Assembly: GCA_947500035.1 (NCBI GenBank)
Contig: CANMQP010000005.1
Span: forward strand, 310,001 to 374,000
Direction: 5' to 3'
From: an uncultured Kiloniellaceae bacterium
GTDB lineage: Bacteria > Pseudomonadota > Alphaproteobacteria > Kiloniellales > Kiloniellaceae
Length of the DNA: 64,000 nucleotides
Shown here: one piece after another, positions 8,352 through 15,608 of the stretch
How the letters are laid out: every line of letters starts with the position of its first letter
Numbering within the stretch: position 1 is the stretch's first letter
Notes under the pieces: model-generated
Seen by the model: only the letters and a program-made list of their open reading frames with translations
Told to the model about the DNA's origin: nothing
The model's database searches: none
Made by a program: the position numbers and the translations under genes

Positions 8352-8877
8352 CTCGCTTCTCTTTTCTATGCACTTTCGGAGCGGCCAGAGGAAGTTCCTG
8401 GCGTTCTCGATGCTATATTATTCCAAGATGCGGTAGCCACCCCCCGTTACGACCTTAGAGCCGTTTTGGATCGATTGGTTGCAGTCAAACCGCCACTCAA
8501 ATACTTAACAGCTTGGCGCAGACTGGATGAACTAGCTGGCTGACTTCCCAGCCGATTGACCGGGGGGGTGAACGGGATCACGTCCGAAACTGTGCGTCTG
8601 GCAGTGGTGTGCCATTCAAAAATTTGCACTTGGCCGATGCTCTGCATCGCCTGCGCCCCTTCACCCGCCCCAAGGCCTCTGGAGGCAACATCTAAGGGCC
8701 ATTATCGACACTCCTTGGTACTAATCCTTTGCGACCGATCCGCCTAAAAGGTCTATTGAAGTTTGCCGCGACGAGAGCAAGGCTTTTGCGGAAGCCCGTC
8801 TGCGCCTGAACGGACAGCATTGAATGCGCGTCCCCGGCAAGTGAACCCAAGGCGCAATAAGGAAAAGGAGCACCAGA
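8352..8877. other. Intergenic, about 525 bp, no confident gene
   Basis: A 69-codon plus-strand frame starting with TTG 8334 runs to 8543 and overlaps the DUF1877 start; it has no ribosome site and I do not recognise its product, so it is left uncalled. The remainder holds the promoter region of the AhpD-like gene at 8878. No clear repeats. Confidence 0.4.
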
Positions 8878-9456
8878 GTGACCGCCGCGAAGATCAGCCG
8901 CTATCCGGTCCCGGACATCAACGACCTGCCCGACGACATCAAGACCAGGATCCTGGCGGTGCAGGAGAAGGCGGGTTTCCTGCCCAATGTTTTCCTGGTC
9001 ATGGTCCATCGTCCCGACGAATTCCGCGCCTTCTTCGCTTATCACGACGCCCTGATGGAAAAGGAAAGCGGCCTGAGCAAAGCCGAGAGGGAGATGATCA
9101 TCGTCGCCACCTCCAACGACAACGGCTGCCTCTACTGTGTCGTCGCACACGGCGCCGTGCTGCGTATCCGGGCCAGGAACGCCCTGATCGCCGACCAGGT
9201 TGCGGTGAATTACCGCAAGGCTGATATCACGCCGAAACAGAAGGCCATGCTGGACTTCGCCATGCAGGTCTCGAACGATGCACAATCGATCCGGGACGAG
9301 GATTTCGAAACCCTGCGCGGCCACGGCTTCTCCGACGAGGACATCTGGGATATCGCCGGCATTACCGCCTTCTTCGGTCTCAGTAACCGCATGGCAAACT
9401 TCACGTCAATGCGGCCGAATGACGAGTTCTATGCCATGGGACGCGGACCGAGTTGA
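8878..9456 (+). CDS. AhpD-like peroxidase-related protein (carboxymuconolactone decarboxylase fold)
   Basis: 192 residues from GTG 8878 behind AAGGAG. The AhpD core is clear: LSKAEREMIIVATSNDNGCLYCVVAHG at about 66-92, with the redox pair C84-x-x-C87, His91 and the Glu70-Arg-Glu72 proton relay. The length and the N-terminal IKTRILAVQEKAGFLPNVF fit the peroxidase-related subgroup, thought to reduce peroxides or alkyl hydroperoxides via a CxxC disulfide. Cytoplasmic and monocistronic. A shorter paralogue of the same superfamily sits at 10958. Confidence 0.88.
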   Translation: MTAAKISRYPVPDINDLPDDIKTRILAVQEKAGFLPNVFLVMVHRPDEFRAFFAYHDALMEKESGLSKAEREMIIVATSNDNGCLYCVVAHGAVLRIRARNALIADQVAVNYRKADITPKQKAMLDFAMQVSNDAQSIRDEDFETLRGHGFSDEDIWDIAGITAFFGLSNRMANFTSMRPNDEFYAMGRGPS

Positions 9457-9568
9457 ACCCAGGACGAAGTATCGAGGATTTGGCGGCGGGAAGTGGACGA
9501 AGCGCCCTACCGCTTCAGTCTATTAAACGGTGGCAGTCTTAATAACTGTGCATCGGACCGATGTGCGT

Positions 9569-9594
9569 CACGCACAAAACCGGGCCTGACTCCG
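9569..9594. repeat. Dispersed repeat, CGCACAAA...GGCCTGACTCC type
   Basis: CACGCACAAAACCGGGCCTGACTCCG matches the core of the 48-bp repeat at 4007-4031 and 4055-4079 (CGCACAAATCGAGACCTGACCCC). It lies between the AhpD-like gene and the AT-rich orphan gene. Confidence 0.6.
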
Positions 9595-9611
9595 TTTCGA
9601 GTTAATTTGGA

Positions 9612-9953
9612 TTAGATCACGGCGCAGTATTTTTCGATCCTCTCAAGCAAGATCGAAAAATCGAGGTCATGCAATTCTTGCTCCGGGATATTTAGACGCA
9701 ATAAATAATCAGTCATAACTGCCTCTAAAGTCCTTTGACATTGTACTGTTGGCGTTCTGTCCTCCAATACGATTTTGTCTTCTACTATATTTAGTTGCAG
9801 TAAGTGTCCCTGAGAATCAAAGGCAAAATACTCTTCGTTTTTGACATCGACCGGCTCTAAAGCGTTCTCCGCCTCTGTAACGGTTTTGTAGAAAGTGATA
9901 TCCCCACTTTTTTCGATCACCTTGCTTTCGTTTATGATGATTGGTTCTTTCAT
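9612..9953 (-). CDS. AT-rich orphan gene, unknown function
   Basis: 113 residues from ATG 9951-9953, acidic and soluble (EPIIINESKVIEKSGDITFY at the start, IEKYCAVI at the end). There is no signal peptide or membrane segment. Base composition and codon use (many AAA, ATA, TTA, AAT) differ sharply from the GC-rich neighbours. It is flanked on both sides by the dispersed CCTGAC repeats, which points to horizontal acquisition. Size, acidity and fold-like pattern recall small immunity proteins of polymorphic toxin systems, but no toxin gene is adjacent and this is only a suggestion. Confidence 0.6.
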   Translation of the reverse strand: MKEPIIINESKVIEKSGDITFYKTVTEAENALEPVDVKNEEYFAFDSQGHLLQLNIVEDKIVLEDRTPTVQCQRTLEAVMTDYLLRLNIPEQELHDLDFSILLERIEKYCAVI

Positions 9954-9974
9954 CTTTAACTTGCTCTAATATTG

Positions 9975-10152
9975 TGGGGTCGGGTCCCAAATTATGCATT
10001 AGACTGAGGTGTGTCATGTACAAATTCAGTCATAGCCTCGTATCTCATTGAACCCCTATCTCACAATTTGGCTCATTTTAGAACTGGGATCAGGTCTAAA
10101 TCTGTGCATCAGGCTGTGATGGCGAATGTGCAAATTCGGATCTCGCCCCGTT
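9975..10152. repeat. Cluster of diverged dispersed repeats (inverted orientation)
   Basis: GGGGTCGGGTCCCAAATTATGCATTAGACTG (from 9975) and GGGATCAGGTCTAAATCTGTGCAT (from 10087) are inverted relatives of the CACAAA...GACCTGACCCC unit. Each is followed by a direct-sense relative (TGTACAAATTCAG near 10017; TGTGCAAATTCGGATCTCGCCCCG near 10128). The layout suggests decayed palindromic elements inserted next to the AT-rich gene. Confidence 0.45.
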
Positions 10153-10215
10153 CCAACTTAATTCACCCGCACCCCATCCCCCGGGATTGACATCGCGCGC
10201 TTCGTTCGTATATTC

Positions 10216-10231
10216 CATATCGAACGTTATG
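10216..10231. promoter_or_regulatory. Putative operator O1 upstream of tetR-type gene
   Basis: CATATCGAACGTTATG is an imperfect dyad (CATA-x-CG ... CG-x-TATG) ending 13 bp before the TetR-family start codon. It matches 14 of 16 bases with the site at 10910-10925, which precedes the next gene. Paired sites before a regulator and its target are typical of TetR autoregulation. Confidence 0.65.
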
Positions 10232-10244
10232 AAATGGAGTCGAG

Positions 10245-10892
10245 ATGGCGCGGGCGAGGGAATTTGAGCCGGAGGAGGCGGTGGCGGCGGCCATGCGGCT
10301 GTTTCGCAGTAAGGGCTATCACGACAGCTCCATCCGGGATCTTTCCGACTGCACCGGCGTCGGGCCCTACGGCCTTTACGGCGTCTTCGGCAGCAAGCAC
10401 GGGCTCTTCCTCGCCGCCCTGGATCATTACCGCAAGACCGTCACGGCGGAGGTCCTGCAGGCGCTGGAAGCGCCCGGTCCGGCCCGGGAGGTGATCGCCG
10501 AAGCGCTGGCGCGGGTGCTTGAACTGATGGAGACGCCGGACGGGCGGGTGGGTTGCCTGATGTGCAACACGGCGACCGAACTCGCGCCGCAGGATCCCGA
10601 AGCGGCGGCGAAGGTGAAGGCGCATCTCGACCTGCTTGCGGAGGCCTTTCAAAAGCTGCTGTTACGCGAAGCGAAACCTGCCAAGGCGGGCAAGGCAGCC
10701 CCGAAAAAAGCTCCGAAAAAAGCTCCGAAAAAAGCCCTGAAACAAGACCGGGGAAAGGTCCGGGAGGAGGCCCGGGATGTCGCAGAGTTTCTCGCCGCGA
10801 CCGTCTACGGCATCGGCCTGCTGGTACGCGCCGGACAGGATGACGCGCAGATCGGGCGCTATATCAAAACAGCGCTGAAGGCCGTCGGCTAA
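10245..10892 (+). CDS. TetR/AcrR family transcriptional regulator
   Basis: 215 residues from ATG 10245. The N-terminal helix-turn-helix covers about residues 10-55 (EAVAAAMRLFRSKGYHDSSI, GPYGLYGVFGSKHGLFLAAL), with the usual Y-x-x-FGSK recognition pattern. The C-terminal ligand domain includes GCLMCNTATELAP, common in the subgroup that senses reactive or aromatic compounds; its Cys residues may be redox-sensitive. An Ala-Lys-Pro repeat at about residues 145-167, coded by 12-bp repeats at 10697-10742, interrupts the ligand domain and is unusual. Operators at 10216 and 10910 suggest it represses itself and the downstream module. Confidence 0.9.
   Translation: MARAREFEPEEAVAAAMRLFRSKGYHDSSIRDLSDCTGVGPYGLYGVFGSKHGLFLAALDHYRKTVTAEVLQALEAPGPAREVIAEALARVLELMETPDGRVGCLMCNTATELAPQDPEAAAKVKAHLDLLAEAFQKLLLREAKPAKAGKAAPKKAPKKAPKKALKQDRGKVREEARDVAEFLAATVYGIGLLVRAGQDDAQIGRYIKTALKAVG
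10697..10742 (+). repeat. 12-bp intragenic repeat coding Ala-Pro-Lys-Lys
   Basis: The unit CCGAAAAAAGCT/C recurs in tandem within the TetR-family gene and encodes APKKAPKKAPKKA. Homopolymeric A6 runs inside each unit make it prone to slippage; one-base slippage would truncate the regulator. Confidence 0.8.
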
Positions 10893-10909
10893 AAAATTTT
10901 CACCAATAA

Positions 10910-10925
10910 CATATCAATCGTTATG
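10910..10925. promoter_or_regulatory. Putative operator O2 upstream of AhpD-like gene
   Basis: CATATCAATCGTTATG differs from O1 at only 2 of 16 positions. It lies 17 bp after the TetR stop and 33 bp before the start of the next gene, so it probably marks a separate regulated promoter for the genes from 10958 onward. Confidence 0.65.
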
Positions 10926-10957
10926 GAAAGCAAATTGAAAAACCGAGGAGACAGCAA

Positions 10958-11509
10958 GTGGGACACCTGAGTTACACGAAAAACCTTCCCGGCGTCGCCG
11001 ACGTCTTCCTGCGCGACCCGGGGCTCTACGCACCGCTGCTGCAGTTCATCGAAAGTGTGATGACGCGGCCCTCGCAGCTGAGCAAGGCCGAGCGCGAGAT
11101 GATCGCGGCCCATGTCTCGCGGCGCAACGGCTGCGGCTTCTGCGTTGGTGCGCATCACTGGACGCTGGTGGCCATGGGCGTCGATACCGAAACGCTCGAT
11201 GCGCTGGCAGAGGGGGACGGCGAGGGCCTGTCTTCGGGACTGCGGGCGCTGCTGCGTTTCGCGGACCGCCTCACGGAGCGCCCGGAGGAGATCGGACAGG
11301 AGGATGTCAATGCCCTGATGGCGGCGGGCTGGTCCGAGCAGGCGATCGAGGACGCGGTCAACGTCGTGGCCCTCTTCAACTACGTCAACCGGCTGGTCGA
11401 CGCCCTCGGGATCGAGGCCGGTGAAGCCTACTTCCGCCAGATCGGCAAGGTGATCGCGACCGACGGCTATGCGCCCCTGATCGAAACCGCGCTGAAGCGC
11501 GCGGGCTGA
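10958..11509 (+). CDS. AhpD-like / carboxymuconolactone decarboxylase family protein
   Basis: 183 residues from GTG 10958 behind GAGGAGAC. Core motif LSKAEREMIAAHVSRRNGCGFCVGAHH at residues 41-67, with C59-x-x-C62, His66 and the Glu-Arg-Glu relay, so redox chemistry of the AhpD type is likely. First gene after operator O2 and 26 bp before the carbonic anhydrase gene. Its partner reductase is not in the window. It is shorter than the relative at 8878 and lacks that protein's N-terminal extension. Confidence 0.88.
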   Translation: MGHLSYTKNLPGVADVFLRDPGLYAPLLQFIESVMTRPSQLSKAEREMIAAHVSRRNGCGFCVGAHHWTLVAMGVDTETLDALAEGDGEGLSSGLRALLRFADRLTERPEEIGQEDVNALMAAGWSEQAIEDAVNVVALFNYVNRLVDALGIEAGEAYFRQIGKVIATDGYAPLIETALKRAG

Positions 11510-11534
11510 CCCACCCGAACCCCTGGAGGATAGC

Positions 11535-12131
11535 ATGGCACAGACTCATGATGCCCTGAATGCAAAAGCCTTTTCCCTGCAGCCCGGATACGACGAGACT
11601 GTGGTGCGGGCGGAATTCGCCGAATTGATGCCGCTGCGCACCGTGATCATCTACTGCTTCGATCCGCGCGCCAGCGGTATCCCTGATGCGGTGGCGCGCG
11701 ACCTCGGCGACGTCTGGCCCGGCGAGGCCGTGACGGATGCCGGGGGCGAGACCATCGGGACGACGACGAGCGTGCTGAACGTCGTGGTGGCCGGCGGCCG
11801 GGCCGTCGACGCCCTTCGTTCGATCACCGTCGCCCAGCATCTGCTCGGCGTCGAGAACATCGCGGTCGTCCATCACACCCATTGCGGGGCGACCTCCTAT
11901 ACCGCCGAAGGCATCGTCAAGGCGTGGCAGGAGGAGCAGGGCGTCGATATCTCGGAAACCTATCCGCGCGAGAGCCTGTGCATCTCGGACTACGTGGCGT
12001 CGGTCGAGCATGACGCCCGTCTGATCCGCAACGCGCCGGGGACGCCGCGGCACGTCAACATCCACGGCTATGTCTACGACATCGATACCAGCGAACTGAC
12101 CCGGATCCTTGAGGACCGCGGCACGGCCTAA
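11535..12131 (+). CDS. Beta-class carbonic anhydrase-like protein
   Basis: 198 residues from ATG 11535 after CTGGAGGAT. Zinc-site residues of the beta class are visible: C41 in YCFDPRASG with the Asp43-x-Arg45 dyad, then H114 and C117 in VVHHTHCGA. Family activity is reversible hydration of CO2; members of this fold can also use CS2 or COS. The spacing and the unusual FDPRASG (classical CSDSR) place it in a divergent clade. It sits inside the TetR-controlled module, so a specialised substrate is possible. Confidence 0.85.
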   Translation: MAQTHDALNAKAFSLQPGYDETVVRAEFAELMPLRTVIIYCFDPRASGIPDAVARDLGDVWPGEAVTDAGGETIGTTTSVLNVVVAGGRAVDALRSITVAQHLLGVENIAVVHHTHCGATSYTAEGIVKAWQEEQGVDISETYPRESLCISDYVASVEHDARLIRNAPGTPRHVNIHGYVYDIDTSELTRILEDRGTA

Positions 12132-12132
12132 A

Positions 12133-12184
12133 ACTGCGGACCAATACTGCGGCCTCACACTGCGGCCTCACACTGCGGCCTGAC
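12133..12184. repeat. 13-bp tandem repeat, four units
   Basis: Units at 12133, 12146, 12159 and 12172, consensus ACTGCGGCCTCAC; the middle two are identical. It begins right after the carbonic anhydrase stop codon and fills the gap before the next ribosome site. Confidence 0.9.
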
Positions 12185-12208
12185 ACCATTGAGCAAAGGA
12201 GAGAGAAG

Positions 12209-12622
12209 ATGACCGATACACTGGGATGGCGCCTCGAAGGCGCCCTGTTCGAAGACGGCAGCCGGCTGACCGACTGGACCAAGATCCACGAGAGCGGAAA
12301 CTGGATGTGGCAGTACGACACCCACGAATTGAGCTTCGAGATTTATGAGCATGACGGACAGTTCTGGAAGCTCTACCGCGTCCGCTTCGCGCGCGAAGAC
12401 GGCAGCGGCCACGCCACCGGCTTCGGCGGTCAGGCCTGCCGCATGGCCCTGGTCCGCTACCGCCGCAACGCAAGGTCGCCCCATTCATCCCTGCTGATGC
12501 AGGAGGGGGACGAGGAATGGGTGCGGACCTACGAGGTGAATGAGAAAATTCACGAGGTCCTGCGGGCCGGCCGGGAGGACCCCAAGTACGGTGCCCCCTG
12601 GGGGCCGCAACGGGCGGCCTGA
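12209..12622 (+). CDS. Conserved-looking protein of unknown function
   Basis: 137 residues from ATG 12209 after AAGGAGAGAGAAG. No signal peptide or membrane segment; rich in Trp and charged residues (DWTKIHESGNWMWQYDTHELSFEIYEHD is the densest part, about 22-49). It looks like a small beta-barrel or lipocalin-like domain, but I recognise no family. It lies between the carbonic anhydrase and the SDR genes and ends 2 bp before the latter, so it is translationally linked to the module. Confidence 0.7.
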   Translation: MTDTLGWRLEGALFEDGSRLTDWTKIHESGNWMWQYDTHELSFEIYEHDGQFWKLYRVRFAREDGSGHATGFGGQACRMALVRYRRNARSPHSSLLMQEGDEEWVRTYEVNEKIHEVLRAGREDPKYGAPWGPQRAA

Positions 12623-12624
12623 TC

Positions 12625-13362
12625 GTGGTGGCGCCCCTTGCTGTCATCACCGGGGTCGGCGATACGACCGGCTCGGCCCTGGTGCGGCGTTTTGCCGGCG
12701 GCGGTTATCGTGTCGCCATGATCGCGCGCAATGCCGATCGGCTCGCCGCGCTGGAGGCGGAAGTCGAAGGCGCGAAGGCTTACGTCTGCGATCTCGCCGA
12801 TCTCGATGCCCTGGAGCGGACTCTGGGCCGGATCGGGCGGGAGATGGGGGCCGCGCAGGTCCTGCTGCACAATGCGGTGGCCCACAGCTTCGAGCCTTTC
12901 CTGACCGGAGACCCCTCGGCGCTGGAGCGCAACTTCCGGGTCAACACCACCGCGCTGCTCTGGCTCGCCCGCGCTTTGGCGCCCGCGATGATCAAGGCGG
13001 GCAAGGGCGCGATCCTGGCCACGGGCAATACGGCATCGCACCGTGGGGTGCCGAACTATGCGCTCTTTGCCCCCAGTAAATCGGCCCAGCGCGTGCTCTG
13101 CGAGGCCCTGGCCCGGGACCTCGGGCCCAGAGGCGTGCACGTCGGCTATGTGACCATCGACGCCGCGATCGACGTCACCTGGCTCGGGCCGGAGGCGGAA
13201 CGTCCGCCCTGGCTGATCCCGCCGCCGGACTGGCCGCATCGGCGCGAGGATTTCTTCGCCAAGCCGGAAGCGATCGCGGAGGAAGTCTTCCATCTGGCCC
13301 ATCAGGACCGCTCGGCCTGGGCTTTCGATCTGGTCATCAGACCCTTTGCGGAGAAATGGTGA
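12625..13362 (+). CDS. SDR-fold protein lacking the catalytic Tyr and Ser
   Basis: 245 residues from GTG 12625. Rossmann dinucleotide site at residues 9-16 (TGVGDTTG), the DLAD acidic step near 56-59 and HNAV at 82-85 mark a short-chain dehydrogenase/reductase. The YxxxK signature is altered: K152 is present, but the position four before it is Phe148 (ALFAPSK), and the usual Ser 13 residues earlier is Asn135. It may bind NAD(P) without classical dehydrogenase chemistry, or use another residue (Tyr145 is near). It overlaps the PhzF-like start at 13356. Confidence 0.85.
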   Translation: MVAPLAVITGVGDTTGSALVRRFAGGGYRVAMIARNADRLAALEAEVEGAKAYVCDLADLDALERTLGRIGREMGAAQVLLHNAVAHSFEPFLTGDPSALERNFRVNTTALLWLARALAPAMIKAGKGAILATGNTASHRGVPNYALFAPSKSAQRVLCEALARDLGPRGVHVGYVTIDAAIDVTWLGPEAERPPWLIPPPDWPHRREDFFAKPEAIAEEVFHLAHQDRSAWAFDLVIRPFAEKW

Positions 13363-14333
13363 TGGCGCGGGATGATCTTTCCTCTGTTACCGCCACCGCC
13401 CGGCGATCCCGTGGCACACCACGCGTCGCCATTCCCGAGGCGGGCGGAGGACGCTGGTTCCAGGTCGATGTCTTCGGCGACAGCCCGCTGTCGGGAAACG
13501 GTGTTGCGGTCTTTCCGGAGGCGCAGGGACTGGACGGCGCCGCCATGCTGGCGCTGACCCGGGAGTTGCGGCAGTTCGAAGCGATCTTTCTGACCGGCGC
13601 GGATACGCCAAATCCCGCAGCGCGCATCTTCACGCAAGAGGAGGAACTCGCCTTTGCCGGCCACCCCATGCTTGGTGCGGCCGCCGTTCTTCATCATCTC
13701 GCGGGCGCAACGGCGCAGAGCCGCTGGAAGATTTCTCTGGCGGGCCGGGAGGTCGGGATCTCGACCCGTTCCGGGGGCAGAGAGCTGTTCGTGGAGATGG
13801 ACCAGGGAGAGGCGGTGCTGGGCGACCCGCTGCCGGAGATGGCCGTCGCGGGGCTTCTCGACGGCCTGGGCCTGGAGCCCGGTCACAGGCACGACAGGCT
13901 GCCGGCGGTGGTCGCCTCGACGGGCTTACCCTATGCGATCCTGCCGGTGACCGCAGAGGGCCTGGCCACCGCCCGCATTCGCACTCAGGACTTTGAGGCC
14001 CGTCTCGCCGGCCTCGGGGCAAAATTCCTCTACCTGCTCGACCCCGAGGTGCCTGAGGGCCGGAGCTGGGACAATCAGGGCCGCGTTGAGGATATCGCGA
14101 CCGGCAGCGCGGCCGGTCCGGCCGCCGCCCTTCTGTGGCGCCACGGCGGCGCTGTCTCACCCCTGACGCTGCGCCAGGGGCGCTTCACCGACCGTCCGAG
14201 CGAGATCACCGTCCGCCGCGCCCGGCCCGGAGGTCCGGTCCTCGTCGGCGGTCAGGCCTTCCTGGTCGCCGAGGGCCGGTTTCTACAGACGCGACAAGAC
14301 GCACCCGATTCCCTCAAGCGGAGACACAGATGA
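13356..14333 (+). CDS. PhzF-like isomerase/epimerase
   Basis: 325 residues from ATG 13356, which overlaps the SDR stop; ATG 13362 is the alternative. The PhzF (diaminopimelate epimerase-like) fold is shown by FQVDVFGDSPLSGNGVAVF, catalytic Glu75 in RELRQFEAIFL, the AGHPMLGAA loop at about 100-108 and DIATGSAAGPAAALL near the C terminus. Family members isomerise small metabolites by acid-base chemistry. The N terminus has about 30 residues before the fold begins (ATARRSRGTP), longer than usual. Followed directly by the methyltransferase with an ATGA overlap. A second PhzF homologue is at 31894. Confidence 0.88.
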   Translation: MVMARDDLSSVTATARRSRGTPRVAIPEAGGGRWFQVDVFGDSPLSGNGVAVFPEAQGLDGAAMLALTRELRQFEAIFLTGADTPNPAARIFTQEEELAFAGHPMLGAAAVLHHLAGATAQSRWKISLAGREVGISTRSGGRELFVEMDQGEAVLGDPLPEMAVAGLLDGLGLEPGHRHDRLPAVVASTGLPYAILPVTAEGLATARIRTQDFEARLAGLGAKFLYLLDPEVPEGRSWDNQGRVEDIATGSAAGPAAALLWRHGGAVSPLTLRQGRFTDRPSEITVRRARPGGPVLVGGQAFLVAEGRFLQTRQDAPDSLKRRHR

Positions 14334-15448
14334 CAAATTCATCAACTGCCCGCGAGATTTTCGATGTCAGCGAGGCCGCCGACCGGGCGGAAGTCGAAGC
14401 CTTTGCCGGGCGTGCCGCGGAGATACTCAACAACGGCGCTATCGCGCTCGGGCTTTCGATCGGGCACCGCGCGGGGCTCTTCGATGCCATGCGCGGACTG
14501 GCCCCGGCAGGGGTGGGCAACATCGCGGACGCCGCCGGCTTGAACGAGCGTTACGTCCGTGAATGGCTGGCGGCGATGGTGAGCGGCGGCGTCATTCGCT
14601 ACGACCCCGACGAGGAGACCTATCTGCTGCCGCCCGCCCACGCCGCATCGCTGACCCGCGACGCCGCGCTCGGCAATATCGCCGTCTACGCACAATTCCT
14701 GCCCATGGCCGGAGCCGTTCAGGACCGGATCCTCGCGCGCTTCCTGAACGGGGCGGGGCTCGACTATGCCGACTATCCCGACTTTCACCGGATTATGGCG
14801 GAGGACAGCGCCCAGACCGTCGTGGCGCAGCTCTTCGATGTGGTCCTGCCGCTCGCGCCGGAGCTGCCCGCCCGGCTTGAAGAGGGCATTGACGTGCTGG
14901 ATGCGGGCTGCGGCGCCGGACGGGCATTGATTGCGATGGCGGCACGCTATCCGGCCAGCCGCTTCAAGGGCTATGACCTGTCCGGCGAAGCTGTCGCGTC
15001 GGCGTCCGCCGCGGCACGGAGTGCCGTGTTGCCGAACATCCGCTTTGAAACGCGGGATCTGACAACTTTCGACGAGGTCGCCCGCTACGATCTGGTCACG
15101 TCATTCGATGCGATTCACGACCAGAAGGATCCGGCCCGCGTGTTGCAGGCGCTTGCGGCTGCGCTCCGCGCCGGCGGCATTCACCTGATGCAGGACGTGG
15201 CGGGCTCGGCGCGGCTTGAGAACAATCTCGAGTTTCCGCTCGCGGCTTATCTCTACACGGTCTCGCTCTTTCACTGCATGCCGGTTTCGCTCGGCCAGGG
15301 GGGCGCCGGCCTCGGCACCATGTGGGGCTGGGAGACTGCCGAAGCGATGTTGAAGAGCGCCGGTTTCGAGAGGGTTGAACGAAGTGTGCTGGAGCATGAC
15401 CCGATGAACGTCTGGTTCGTCTCCCGGAAGGCTGGCTCCGGAAGTTAG
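14330..15448 (+). CDS. SAM-dependent methyltransferase with N-terminal winged helix
   Basis: 372 residues from ATG 14330, overlapping the PhzF-like stop by four bases (ATGA) and preceded by GGAGACACAG. Residues 25-110 form a winged-helix dimerisation domain (ERYVREWLAAMVSGGVIRYD). The class I methyltransferase core begins with the SAM motif VLDAGCGAGRALI at 189-201, then GYDLSGEAV and SFDAIHD. The arrangement is that of Rv2258c-like small-molecule methyltransferases. Last gene of the TetR module. The longer frame from 14135 runs through the PhzF-like gene and is rejected. Confidence 0.9.
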   Translation: MTNSSTAREIFDVSEAADRAEVEAFAGRAAEILNNGAIALGLSIGHRAGLFDAMRGLAPAGVGNIADAAGLNERYVREWLAAMVSGGVIRYDPDEETYLLPPAHAASLTRDAALGNIAVYAQFLPMAGAVQDRILARFLNGAGLDYADYPDFHRIMAEDSAQTVVAQLFDVVLPLAPELPARLEEGIDVLDAGCGAGRALIAMAARYPASRFKGYDLSGEAVASASAAARSAVLPNIRFETRDLTTFDEVARYDLVTSFDAIHDQKDPARVLQALAAALRAGGIHLMQDVAGSARLENNLEFPLAAYLYTVSLFHCMPVSLGQGGAGLGTMWGWETAEAMLKSAGFERVERSVLEHDPMNVWFVSRKAGSGS

Positions 15449-15608
15449 GAAGACGCCGCATTGGAACAGCTTGACGGGCGAGGGTATCGGGCTTATCTGC
15501 ATGACAGCCGAAAGGCCTCAACCAGGGAGCGCTCTGACCGTGATCAAGTAAGAACTGCAGATTCCATCGGCCATCCGGCCGAATCAGTTCTTATTTCAGG
15601 AGCATCCT

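Noticed and set aside
8334-8543. 69-codon TTG-start ORF divergent from DUF1877
   Set aside because: It overlaps the DUF1877 start and shows no ribosome site or family similarity.
14135-14329. Longer start for the methyltransferase
   Set aside because: It would lie entirely within the PhzF-like gene; ATG 14330 has the ribosome site and the ATGA overlap.
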